Origin: Eunapius fragilis
Taxonomy: Eukaryota; Porifera; Demospongiae; Spongillida; Spongillidae
Assembly (NCBI GenBank): GCA_963681505.1
Contig: OY811990.1
Coordinates: 2,377,250 to 2,441,249 of the forward strand
DNA: 64,000 bases
Reading direction: 5' to 3'
Both the position numbers and the translations under genes were made by a program. Shown one piece after another: positions 33,901 through 45,985 of this stretch (within the stretch, counting starts at the first letter, position 1; every line of letters starts with the position of its first letter). The notes under the pieces were generated by a model. That model worked only from the letters and a program-made list of their open reading frames with translations. It was not told where the DNA came from and made no database searches.

Positions 33901-35245
33901 TTTCCCATAATATCTATTTATTTTCTGTTGCCATGGATATTACTATGAACAATGCAGGGTGTAAGTATCAATGATGTTGCATTTCCCATAATATCTATTT
34001 ATTTTCTGTTGCCATGGATATTACTATGAACAATGCAGGGTGTAAGTATCAATGATGTTGCATTTGCCATTGCACCTTACCAGATCTACTTACTCTCTGT
34101 TGCCATGGATACTACTACAAATAATGCAGCATGTAAGTATCAATGATGTTGCATTTCCCATTGCACCTTACCATACCTACTTATTCTCTGTTGCCATGGA
34201 TACTGCTACGAACAGAAGCTTGTAAGTATCAATGATGTTGCATTTTCCATTATACCTATTTATTCTCTGTTGCCATGGATTCTACCATGAACAATGCAGC
34301 CTGTAAGTATCAATGATGTTGCATTTCCAATTGCACCTTACCATACCTACTAATTCTCTGTTGCCATGGATACTACTATGTACAATGCAGGTTGTAAGTA
34401 TCAATGATTTTTGCATTTTCCATTATACCTACTTATTCTCTATTGCCATGGATACTACTACAGCATGTAAGTATCAATAATGTTGCATTTCCCATTATAA
34501 CTACATTTTTATGTTGCCATGGATGCTACTACAAATAATGCATCAATGATGTTGCATTTCCCATTGCACTTTACCATGTCTACTTATTCCTTTTTGCCAT
34601 GGATTCTACTATGAACAATGCAGGCTGCTGTAAGTATCAATGATGTTGCATCCCATTATACCTACTTATTCTCTGTTGCCATGGATTCTGCTATTAACAA
34701 TTCAGGCTCCTGTAGGTATCAATGATGTTGCATTTCCCATTATACCTACTTATTCTCTGTTGCCATGGATTCGACTATGAACAATGCAGCGTGTAAGTAT
34801 CAATGATGTTGCTTTTCCCATGGCACCTTACCATACTTACTTATTTTTTGTTGCCATGGGTACTACTATGTACAACGCATGGCGTGATTATCAATGATGT
34901 TTCATTTCCAAATGTACCTTAACATTTCTACTCATTCTTTGTAACTACAGACAATTCAGTGTGTAAGTGTAAATAACTTTGCGTTTCCCAACTTACCACT
35001 TATTCCTTGTCACCATGGATACTATTTTGTACAATGCAGTGTGTAAGTATCAATTATGCTTTCGCATTCCACTTTATTGCACCTATTTATTCCTTTTTAT
35101 TATGGATACCACTGTGTACAACGTACGTAGTGCGTAAGTATGAATGATTGCATTTCTCATTGCACTTCATTATGACTAACAATAAATTCTTGCCACCAAG
35201 GATGTGCAATACTGAAGCCGGTAAGTTTCAAGGTATTATTCATGT
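30931..35245 (+). repeat. ~79-91-bp satellite array with higher-order repeats
   Basis: About 45-50 tandem monomers with core GTTGCCATGGATTCTACTAT, AACAATGCAGCCTGTAAG, TATCAATGATGTTGCATTTC. Monomers differ by presence or absence of a TTGCACCTTACCATACC segment. The edges (30.9-31.7 and 34.8-35.2 kb) are the most diverged and the centre is homogenised. A 173-bp dimer repeats at 31851-32200 and a 352-bp tetramer at about 32640-33620. The 60-64-codon ORFs here are the same satellite read through and are not genes. Confidence 0.95.
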
Positions 35246-37099
35246 ATGCTATTCTGTTTTGCTACTATGCTCTACACCATTATTTCAACATGACCACCAT
35301 AGTGATGATTGTAAGTTTGAGTAATGCGCATATATGTGTCTTCTCATGTATTAAACCACGTCATTTATACAGACTCAGAAAATGGTCAAGAAGCCTTATG
35401 GACATGTAGAATGGTTTTCTGTAGCTGCTTGTAGATAGTGACTATAGTTTGATTTGAAATGAGGCATTTTATCAGTCATAAGCTGTGTTGCTGATGCAAA
35501 ATACTACCCAAATTCATACACTGTATCATTCTCTAATCACGGCGCGACAGAGTACCGTATGCAGTCCTGTATATTACACCTGTATTGGTCGCTACGCGTC
35601 TGCACTCGACATGTGGGCAGTTTTTCACACAACGCGCATATGCAGGGTCAGTATACGCCTCAGAACGAACAATTCACCTACACGCGCATATCGAATCGCG
35701 GTCTACATACGGCGGCGGCATATTGATAGCCACCTGTCTGCATACTTCAGATGAACGTTTGCAGATTATGTGCACGTCATGTATTCGAATACTTTACAAT
35801 GCACCCACTGATCTGCATACTGAAGATAGACAGGACCGGTAGTACACGCGGTTTATACGTCTATAATTAAGAGCAGGAAACTTATTCAACTACAGCAATA
35901 CAAACAATCAAAATAAATTATCAGAGTTCAGTTGGCAGGAGCATTCTTCAAGCACCAAATTTCAGACGCAGCATTCTTTTATCTGGTGGAGGTCTTTAAA
36001 TTCAGCATGAACCTTTACTATCTTGGCACTTGTTGAGCTAGATAGTAGGAGAATCAGTTATCTTCTATAACCAAAGAAGAGGATTACCTTAGTGATAGGC
36101 TGCTGTCCTTTTCGTAGGCCTTGTGGTAGAGTCCTCCCTTACTACAGCATTTCATTGGCTAAAGAGCCGTCTGAATAATAAACATACATACACGCAGATA
36201 TCCATTGGACTAGGCCCCTCACCTTTGGCTACAGAGTCTCAATGTGCTTGCTTTATTGACTCAAGTGTCTCCTTACAGCTTTTGATAGTGACACTAGTAC
36301 GTTATTTATTTGTGTAAATAATGTATACTCATTACAACGTACTATGCACAATGGAAGTGGTGTTCCTTGTACATCAAGATTCCTTTTCATGGCATTTAAA
36401 GGTTCTATCATGATCAATTTCGGCTGTGAAATAAAATAAAAAAGAATTTTAAAAAGACGTGTATATACGGGCGGTAGTACCTTTGCGACAACTCTAACAC
36501 AGCGCTGAGTCCATATTACGCGCGTTCACTTTGTCCTGGTTTGGTAAGGTGCATCTAGAGTAACGTTTGTACATAGCGTAACACGCAGCAACTTACAGCA
36601 TCCCATATCTTGTGAGATGCTGCCATGTGCATGTCCACTAAGAGTGATTCGAGCAGCCTCAAGACACTATCTGTTGAGACGTCCGAATTATCGCATTGTC
36701 GAGCTCCAGGTTTGACACTGCCATCATACTACTATTAACTACTCAATAAACAAGATATTAAAATTTAATTAAAATAAAATTGGTGATGTAGGATTTGTAG
36801 GAAGCAATTGAGTATAAAGTAAGGAAACTAGGAATTACGGATATTATGCATTAATTAAATTATAAATATTACATACCTACATTTAGCACAGAATTTCATG
36901 CAGGTAGGTAGATTTGCTAAATAATGTAGGTCTGTAATAATGTTTGCTTCCATTTCCTCGCATACTGGTGGTGCAACTCGGCCTCAGTAGGAACTGAGCC
37001 ATATACGATGTCCAGATACAACTATTCTCCATTTTTGTATCGCTCGATTGCCACTAAGGACCCGACTCTTGGCGGCTCGACGAAAGTGATGTTTTTTAA
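35246..37099. other. Intergenic, no gene recognised
   Basis: No homology is visible to me. ORFs at 35485-35842 are Arg/Thr-rich without domain features. AT-rich patches occur near 36725-36870. Confidence 0.45.
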
Positions 37100-37490
37100 T
37101 GACATTCATCATACTGAAAGATTCCTATATCGCACCTAATCGCGTAGGTTCCGATTCAATCAGATGCCATATCCTTTTTCTGATGGCTTTTAAATGGACC
37201 AAGGACTTAGATGAACTGTGTCGTTACTATTAGTCATATGGGGGTGTTAAGTGACATCCAGATTGGAGGACTCTTAGTTTCACAAGATAACATAACACTA
37301 GCATGCATATATGCATGCTAATGTTACGTTATCTTGTGTATTTTTATGACATTCATCATACTAATCGCGTAGTTTCCGATTCAATCAGATACCATATCCT
37401 TTTTCTGTTGGCTTTTATAAATGGACCAAGGACTTAGATGGACTTAGATGAGCTGTGTGGTTACAATTAGTCATATGGGGGGGTATTAAG
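37100..37490. repeat. Palindrome between two direct repeats
   Basis: Segments of about 150 bp at 37100-37253 and 37346-37490 are direct repeats (TGACATTCATCATACT, AATGGACCAAGGACTTAG, GTCATATGGGGG). Between them, 37281-37338 is a near-perfect 58-bp palindrome (CACAAGATAACATAACACTA with its inverse, centre TGCATATATGCA). Confidence 0.85.
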
Positions 37491-37689
37491 TCATCTTCAA
37501 CATGACGTCCTACCTGGCCATTTACCAGTCCTGCCCCTAGTCATCAGTGGTGGCAGAGATTTAATTTAGGGCCGGTTGAAATACATATAACCACGCTGCA
37601 TGATCACTTTTCTGATACTATTCCTTCCATGATTTTATGGCATGACAATTAAATATTTAAATGCACTGAAGCATAAGAATTTTATGAAA

Positions 37690-37905
37690 TGAATGAAACG
37701 AACTGTCTTAACGAGAAAGGTATAAAGGGATGAATTAATACAAGGAAAAAAAGGGTCATTGACTGGGAAGAAAAAATGAAGTTGACCTATATTAGCATGT
37801 ACACGTCACATTTCTATAACAATGTGTGCTAGTATACAATGTAGGTCAATTTCACTTTTCCTCCCCATTCAGTAAACCTTTATTTCCTTGCTTGTTACTC
37901 CATGG
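37690..37905. mobile_element. Diverged MITE related to the 276-bp family
   Basis: Imperfect inverted arms: TTGACTGGGAAGAAAAAATG with TTTTCCTCCCCATTCAGT, and TGACCTATATTAGCATGTAC with its inverse. The outer sequence (CTTAACGAGAAAGG, ACAAGGAAAAAAAGG) resembles the arms at 26435-26710. Confidence 0.55.
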
Positions 37906-38741
37906 GAGCTTCCTGGCCAGGATGGCCCTGGCAATGGGTTGAACCAGAGTCATATAGTGAGGATATGTATAACAGGCACAGTCAAACAGTCACGAGGAAA
38001 GGGTAGGCAGGTGGTGACCACCCACAATATCTGATCATGCTGAACAAATCCGTACAGAAGGTGGGTTAGCCAAACTAATAGTAGTAATATTTGCGTATAC
38101 TGCTAAGACAGCTCCAGTTTTTAAATCGTGCCCCGTACGTGTTGTAAGTATGGAACATTGTCGACCACACTTAAACTATTTGCCAACTACATTAGTTTGG
38201 TTCTCTGCATGTGTCACGGAAATTTAGGTCCGCAGATCTCATTCAAAGCACCTACTGCTCATCGTACAGTAATGTGTATGGAAGCCAACAATAGAGACAA
38301 TAGAAAGGTCATAATTGCACGTGCACAATCCGTATAAACCTTATTCATAACATGGTCTAGCCAGAGAATAAATTCCTTAACAGCTAACACATTGGTCAGC
38401 TGATGAAGAGGTGGATATACACATGGAATGAAGTCCTGCAGTCCAACAATGCATCTTTAAATACAACAACAATTAATCACTGCATATATGGGACAGAGGC
38501 AGTAAAAAAGGGACCGAGCACATATTTTTCATGTTTTCAAATTACTTGGCATGCAGTGCATAAGGCTAATGGAGGAATATTTGCCTTGGAGCCTGAGATA
38601 GCAAAATAACAGCAAACATTACAACATTTTAATCTATATAGCAGTGAGTAATATGTGCAATTTATAAAGTATGTGTGTGTGCGTGCCCCTTACTGTTCAT
38701 TTTAACTAGGTTTGCTAAGCGTCTACTTCCCTGATTAGACT
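37906..38741. other. Mostly featureless; possible REL element relic at the left edge
   Basis: The minus strand at about 37905-37965 could encode LVQPIARAILAR, resembling the terminal LVRANATAIL block of the REL elements, and it sits against a MITE as in the intact elements. The match is too short to be sure. Nothing else is recognised. Confidence 0.3.
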
Positions 38742-40932
38742 TCACAAAGTTAATCTTGATGTCACATCCCGGTGACCTTTTTTAGGATTCAGATAGCTGT
38801 CAATGGCATACACCACTGGATGTATAAATAATAGAATAGTGCATAGATATACAACAGATGTTAGAAGAAAGCTCAGTATTCCATACGATGTATTGACACC
38901 TGATTCCACTACCACTGTTATCAAGTAGATGACTCCTCCCACTACACTGATCAGTGTCAAGAGATAAGCTAGCACTATAATACTCTGGGTCTGAAACTCC
39001 TTTTTCTTTTTCTTATTATGTCTGGTGGAGAAGGCAAAAAAGACCAGTAAGATGATGAAAACAGTCTGAAACGCTATAATTGCAGCTATCCATTGACCTT
39101 GAAACTTGCATGAGCAAAATTCTACTGTGGTGATGATCAATGTATCTCCAGAAGGTGCTTAACATTCCGTTGGTAGGGATCATACATTGTCCAGGCTGTG
39201 CACAAGCCAATAACCAAAGTAACCAAGACAATAATTAGCACTGACAAAACAGCATCGCTCATCATAAAATGATAGCTTTTCTTCAACTTTGAGGAGCTAT
39301 TGAATATGTAATACAACCTCCAAGTCTTTGCAGTTACTGTTCCGAATACCAAGGTGAGTCCCAATGACAAGGCCCATGGAAATGCATTGCACAATACTGA
39401 CTTGGCAGGAATGCTGACTGGGAAGGTCTCTGTGATTGTGTACATCAGTGTAGCCAAGAGGATTAGATAACATCCTGCATAAGCAAAATGGTTGAGCCTT
39501 GTGCTGGAGGCCTTGATAGCTTTGTGATTTCTGTAAGCAGTGTTCACAAAATGTATCCCTAACACCAGAAGAGCAGCTATTGCATCTACCACAATGAACA
39601 CTGCAGCCAGGGGGAGAGAAACCAATATATGTACCTCTTCAAAGTCTGTTGACACAAACACAGCAATACTTTGATCTACTTGTATGCCATCAGAATCTGA
39701 GTATGTGGCTATAAAGTTTCCAGGAGGCGTTATTTCAAATACTGCAGAACGTGAAGATGAGATAGAGCCATCATGCTGATTGAATGTTATGAGACCTCCT
39801 GCCATACCTGTAAAATTTAACCCGTACATCTGCTGTCGAATTATTTGAGTGTATTCCTCTGTTCCGTACGTGTAGTTTGAGAGGGGTAGTCCGTTTCTCT
39901 GAAAAAGTTCAATGGAATTATTTAAGGACACTGCAAATGCCCAGACAGCATGGCACGACAACTGGGTATGTGTTCACCACATATACTGATCAAATAGTCG
40001 TAGCTGAGTTCCGTGTATTTTGGGACTGCAGGCTGTAAATCGATACCATAGTAGCAATTAAGGCTATGACTGAAGGCATTCAAAATAGCGGTTTCATTAC
40101 AAGTGTAGGATTTTCCATAGTATACAAAGGGAACTTGTTCTAATAGGTCCCCTAATATTATCCATTGGTACTTCGGGTACGTCATGCCCATGTGGTAGGC
40201 CAGGCACAGCGTCCTCTGAAGAGTATCATCGCGTAGGAAGGATACAATTACACGCACGTATGTATTCTTCAGAGCGTCCAGCGGAATGTAATCAAGAGTC
40301 GCGGGAGAGACAAAGGACAGGTTCACAGCTCCGTTCAGCTTCTCTTGGAATAGCAAGAAAGAATTATAATTTCTTAGCGAGTCCCTGCTATACAGTACGG
40401 CAGCACGGGTCCAGTTGTTGTACGCAAACAAAGCCAGCATCAGATCAATACAGTTGGTTGTCGAAGGATTGATCCCAAAACTGTAAGGGTATAAGGAGCG
40501 ATCGGCCAGCTCTGGTGCTGAACCAAGGTGGACGTTAATGAGCGCAATTTCCGGCTTACCCGTGAGAGAAGCCACCGCTTTAACTGCGTCGGAGCACTCC
40601 GGACCTATTATGCCAACAATCTGTTTACCGCCATAGTAGAGGTTATCGATCAGATTGATAACGGACTTCCAACCGAGTATACAGCCGTCATTAGCCGGGA
40701 TAAGTTCCAGCCTATAGTTCTCGAGGAGGTCTGAACGATTGTTAATTTCCGCTACAGCCAGCTCGGCACCAGCAATGATAAAGTCACCATCAGTGATAGG
40801 CGATGTGTCATTATCGACGTAGGAGAGTAGCGTGAGCAGGTACAAAGTTTTAGGTTTTTCGAGAGCCCAGTTCAGCCGAGTTCCAATCGCGATAACAAGA
40901 AAAGCGGTAAGATAAACACTGCTTGTCGCCAT
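38742..40932 (-). pseudogene. GABA-B-like metabotropic receptor (class C GPCR), two frameshifts
   Basis: Intronless minus-strand gene. Residues 1-336 open with a signal peptide (MATSSVYLTAFLVIAIGT). They form the Venus-flytrap ligand domain (DFIIAGAELAVAEINNR, IVGIIGPECSDAVKAVA, PYSFGINPSTT) up to SYDYLISICGEHIPSC. After a frame change near 39955 comes HAVWAFAVSLNNSIE and the rest of the domain, then TM1-TM4 (ILVSLPLAAVFIVVDAIAAL, FAYAGCYLILLATLMYTI, LGLTLVFGTVTAKTWRLYYI, LSVLIIVLVTLVIGLCTAW). After a second change near 39160 come TM5-TM7, with a Lys-rich third loop (NKKKKKEF). The ligand domain joins the membrane bundle without a cysteine-rich domain, as in GABA-B receptors. Two small indels mean either a recent pseudogene or assembly errors. 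Confidence 0.88.
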
Positions 40933-42030
40933 GCTAATAACGAATGTGTGTGCGTATTTATAAAATGGTCATTATATATGGAACGGTTGCATGATTGAAA
41001 TTATTCTATTCCAATATGCATGATGGAAATACATGTATAGCGATAATGGCTGCACCATCAGCAGAGGTATTTAAGATTAATTAGCTTGGTGCCCCACCCA
41101 CATTCATAATCCCCATAACTTTAGGAGTACAAAATCAGATGAAGTAGTTGCAGTGACCGATAACTTTCTCTCGGCGGCTTTCGTTTCCGCTAATGAACTT
41201 CTTTGCAGTGTCAGTAAGATAGATTAACAGCTGCTAACAAAATACTTTATTAGCAATGACCAAGATTGGTGAGGCCATGGCCTGGTCGGCCTGACCGGTT
41301 CCGCCGCCACTGATAGGTAGTTAAAGCAGGTATAAAGATTCGGGGTTTTCGGGAGTCCTGCGGAACCATCCACGATCGCTAGTAATTTTAGTACACAATG
41401 CATCATGCATTGAGCTTCATGCTTATTAAGAATCTGTCAGCGGAATTCATTAACCAACACACTTGGGATTGATAAGGTGCAATATACCGGGGGAGTTGGC
41501 CTAGTACCTACCTCTCCTTACCTCTGGCACCTCCCCCTCTTCTCCTCTGGCACCTCCCTCTCTTCTCCTCCCTCTCCTGCCTAGCTAAACCATAAAGAAA
41601 CATGTTAGGAGTTTAAGTGATTTATTAAATATTCCAGTGACACTTTTATTTATACCTTTCATAAGCCAAATGGAAAAGTTGTTGTCTGTATTAGACAACC
41701 CAAAGGACATCCATGCCGTACAGCTAATGCGCGTGCGTATGAGGAGCACTGCTATGGTTCCCACACATGGGTCTGGGGAACCAGCAGTGCTTCCCCCCTG
41801 GCCTGCATGGCCACTGCCACCCTGGCCCAACCCAGCGCTAGCATGGCGAGGAGGCCAGGGAGGAGGACATCCCCGCAGAAGATGAGGGCGCGGGCGAGGA
41901 CAAATGACAACAAAATCGTACAATTATAATAATTCTATTTCATTAAGAGATAAAGGGAATCGTCAATATTCTATACGCTCTTCCAACATTTGATTATTGA
42001 CTATGATACTGCTATGACAGGGTGAAAAAA
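40933..42030. other. Intergenic; CT-rich direct repeat
   Basis: Upstream region of the receptor. Near 41505-41580 a CT-rich unit (CTCTGGCACCTCCC) occurs twice. An ORF at 41637-41885 turns into Trp-Pro-rich low complexity. No promoter element can be assigned. Confidence 0.4.
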
Positions 42031-42034
42031 AACT

Positions 42035-42330
42035 TATGAAACAGATAAATAAAACCATTCTCAACCAATGGTAGTATAAAAAGCACATGCAGAAACAAGA
42101 GTGAGAAATTTTACTGGAAAATTGAAATAGGCCAATTTAATTGAAATAGGCCAATTTTTAGCACACTTACAATATAACAGCGCGTGCCTGAGTAATGGGC
42201 TAAATTAAGGCCTATTTCGAATTTCCAGTAAAATTTCTGTCACTCTTTTTCTGTGCTTTTCACACTACCATTGGTCAATCCTATATACCAACAACTCTCT
42301 CGTTAGAGAATGTTTTATTTACTTGTATTC
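42035..42330. mobile_element. MITE with inverted arms, relative of the 276-bp family
   Basis: GAAATTTTACTGGAAAATTG near 42107 is mirrored by GAATTTCCAGTAAAATTTC near 42218. GATAAATAAAACCATTCTC at the left end matches GAGAATGTTTTATTTAC at the right end. A 19-base unit (AATTGAAATAGGCCAATTT) is doubled inside. Confidence 0.7.
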
Positions 42331-42639
42331 CTTTAAGATCCTAAGGGATTCCTATTAAGATCTTGATCACAATTTAACTGCTAGAATTCCTTAAATAAAC
42401 TTATCGGAATTCAAGAATCCATCAAAGAAACCTCCAACATCTATTTTATGATTCTATTAATTACTAGAGATTCCTTAGAAATGACTGAAAGGATCTTATA
42501 AGAATCCTTTAAGAAATCTACAAGTTCCTTTAAGATAGCTTCAAGATTCTGTAAAGAAACTAATAAGGTTCTTATCGGACCCTACAAGATTCTTATAAAC
42601 AATTAAAGGTTAGTAGATTAAAGATTCGATTCTATATGT

Positions 42640-43805
42640 CTGCCTTTCTGTGGCTCATACACCGCTCGCCAGATGGTACGTGGTCGCATCGAATTTATTT
42701 AAGAACTAGTACAACAAAGATTATGTATATAGTAGTAGTTTCTAAGACTCCCGCCTGTTCTTGGCTTTTCCCCACACACCACACACACGCGCGCGCGCGC
42801 GTGGCACGCACTGTACAGTCCTTACAGCTATTAAGTTCACACATACACACACAAACACACACACACACACACACACATGCTCGCGATGTTCAGTACTTTA
42901 TACATGCGTTTTCAGTCTACAACACACACTGTTCAGTTCAGACACTTCTCACAATCCCACCCTCACCACGCGCACTATTTAATCCACACCCATACTACAC
43001 TTCAATCACACTGTTCAGTCCTCACCACACACTGTTCATTCACCAAACACAACCATCCACACACTTTCACAGCACATATGCACCCATGCACATGCTACAT
43101 GCACCGCACCACACAATTTTTAGTTCACACACACACTCATCGCGCACACAAACACTGTTCAGTCTACACACCACACATGACACTGCAGTTCACAGCCACA
43201 CTATTTAGTCTACACACACTACACCACACATTGTTACATTCACACACACATGCACAATTATTAGTCCAAGAAACTCACTACACACACATACAGTTCAATT
43301 CACATACACATTGTTCAGGTGTGGTGTGTAGGTGTGTCCCTGGTGTGTAGGTGTGTCCCTGGTGTGTAGGTGTGTCCCTGGTGTGTAGGTGTGCCCTTCA
43401 AGGGGTGTAAAGCTGTGTTCCGTGTGTATAGGTTTGTCCTGTGTGTAGGTGGGTTCCTGTGTTGGTGTGTAGGTGTGCTCTTGACCTAGATAATAACTCT
43501 TTGTGCTTCTTTATATGTCCTCGTCCTTGTCAGTTCAAGTACAGGCAAGTGACAAACCCAAGTGATCACTCAAACGTGTGCATGCAAGTCCATCGATTTA
43601 GAGTCAAGGAATTTAAATGGTGTTGTGGGCCTAACAGAGCGGTTACTCTGATGTAGAAGTTTTAAAGTTGTAACTTGAATTCTTCACCATATATTGACCT
43701 ATACAGCCGAATAGTTGAGCATCAGTTGTAAGTGCCAATTACGAAAATGGATGACTGCATGCATGTAGTAAGAAGGAATTAACTCCCCTCACATTCCTGG
43801 AAGCA
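42640..43805 (-). repeat. GT/CA-rich foldback module, reversed arm (third copy)
   Basis: Corresponds to 17945-19000 and 50480-51500, but is more diverged and continues further left (TGTCTGCCTTTCTGTGGC, CGCTCGCCAGATGG, GACTCCCGCCTGTTCTTGG). This shows that the module exists outside the duplicated block. Confidence 0.8.
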
Positions 43806-44546
43806 TTTATATATGTATACATAGCTTGTGGGTAAATGCTGCAGCGCTTACACTTAACTAGGCACAATACACTAATTGCAAAAAATATAACGCGAGTGCC
43901 GTAGTGACATACTTAGGTCCTAGATGGGATCAAATCGCTAAGGGTTACAATACAAATGAAACATATCAGATGTGAACACATCCATATATGGGCATTGCTT
44001 GAGGTCCTAAACCATGCATGTGTGGTACTTAGTATCAGGACCTCGTGTTTGGTGTACTGCTAAAATTTCATAAGCCGGACTTAGAAATTACCCAATGTTG
44101 TTGAGACAGCAGTGTTAATTCAGTACTGGTTTGATATACTGGTATGGTCTTTTAAACCAGCCATATTTTGAAGCAATGGTTTGACAAAAATTTGTTCAAC
44201 CTATCAACCAAATTGGGACTGTGTCCAGCAAAATCAGTGTTCCCTTCTGGGTTTTCAAGTTTTTAAAATATTTGGAATTTCAAAGCACAGTTTATTCATG
44301 GCTGAGAAAGAAGGCCTTGAACTCACTGGGTTTTTGTTTGAACCACCGGAACCTACACGGAATATGTTCGCCAAATCCACCTGGATATTTTTCATTTTTT
44401 CCTGTGAACAGGTCGGTATTAATAAGTTTTATGTAGTGAGGACACGCCTACACATCACGAACACAAGTGCACACCACACCTGAACAATGTGTACATGAAC
44501 TGAACAGTGTGTGTGTGTAGTGTGTTTCTTGGACTAAAAATTGTGT

Positions 44547-44580
<34 letters not shown>

Positions 44581-44585
<5 letters not shown>

Positions 44586-45985
44586 TCCAGGAATGTGAGG
44601 GGAGTTAATTCCTTCTTACTAGGTGCATGCAGTAATCCATTTACCTAGTTGGCACTTACAACTGATGCTCAACCATTCGGCTACATAGGTCCATAAAGGG
44701 TAAAGAATTCATTTACTGCTCCACGATCCATTTAAACTCCTTAATGCTAAATCGATGGGCTTGCATGCACGCGTTTGTCCTGGGGTATGAAATGTATGCA
44801 TTTCACAGTTGAGTAATTACTTGGGTTTGTCACTTGCCTGTACTTGAACTGACATGGACGAGGGCATCTAACGATGCACTTGAAATCATTATTATCAACG
44901 TCCAGAGCACACCTACACGCCAACACAGGAACACACCTACACACAGGACAAACCTAGACACCAGGGACACACCTATACACCAGGGACACACCTACACACC
45001 AAGGACACACCTACACAAACAATGTGTACGTGAACTGAACAGTATGTGTGTGTAGTGTGTTTCTTGGACTAAAAATATTGTGCATGTGTGTGTGAATGGA
45101 ACAGTGTGTGGTGTAGTGTGTGTGGACTAAACAGTGAGTATGCTGTGAACTGCAGTGTCATGTGTGGTGTGTAGAGTGAACAGTGTGTGTGTGTATGTGT
45201 GTGTGTGAACAGTGGTGTGATGTGTGTGAGTGTATAGCATGTGCATGGGTGCATATGTGCAGTAAAAGTGAGTGGATGGTTGTGTGTGATGAATGAACAG
45301 TGTGTGTGGTGAAGACTGAACAGTGCATGTGATTGGGGTATAGTGTGTGTGGACTAAATAGTGTACGTGGTGAGGGTGGGATAGTGTGAGGTGTGTGAAC
45401 AGTGTGTGGGGTGTAGACTGAAAATGCATGTGTACAGTACTGAATAGTGTGGGCATGTGTGTGTGAACTTAACAGCGTATTTGTGGTGTGTGGGGAAAAG
45501 CCACAGACAGGCAGGAGTCTTAAAAAGTACTAACCTTTGTTGTACTAGTTCTAAAGAACATTCGATGTGACCATGCACTATCTGGCGAGCGGTATAATAG
45601 CCAAGGAAAAGCAGACATAGAATAGAATCTTTAAAATCTACTAAACTTTTTATATGTTATAAAAATAACTTACCGTGCAGTACTCTCTCTGTCTATAGGC
45701 CCATGCAGACCAAATACTCCCTAGTTGTGATGGATTTAGCTAGGGCCTGGTGGGGCATAAATTGCTAAGTTTACTGCACAATGAAACGTATGTCATGTCA
45801 TGTTCATTAACATGTGAACTCCCCATTAATGGGCATTGCTTGGCTTAGGTTCTAAACCATATTATAGTCTAGGGCCTAAACCATGATTAAGGACCTAAAT
45901 ACTCTTCATGTTCGGCGTACTGCTAAAATATCCATAATTAGGACTCAGAAATTTTCGGATGTTGTTGAGACAGTTTTGCAAATGA
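44581..45985 (+). repeat. GT-rich foldback module, forward arm (third copy)
   Basis: Starts GCTTCCAGGAATGTGAGG straight after a GT tract (44541-44582). It includes CCAGGGACACACCTA tandem units and GCAGGAGTCTTAAAAAG near 45511. It is inverse to 42640-43805, making a foldback of about 3 kb. Confidence 0.8.

Noticed and set aside
30931-35245. CRISPR-like array
   Set aside because: Units are contiguous head-to-tail monomers of 79-91 bp without unique spacers, in a eukaryotic context. It is a satellite.
37905-37965. REL retrotransposon 3' relic (LVQPIARAILAR)
   Set aside because: Only about 12 residues resemble the terminal block, and upstream sequence does not continue the match. It is kept as a weak note only.
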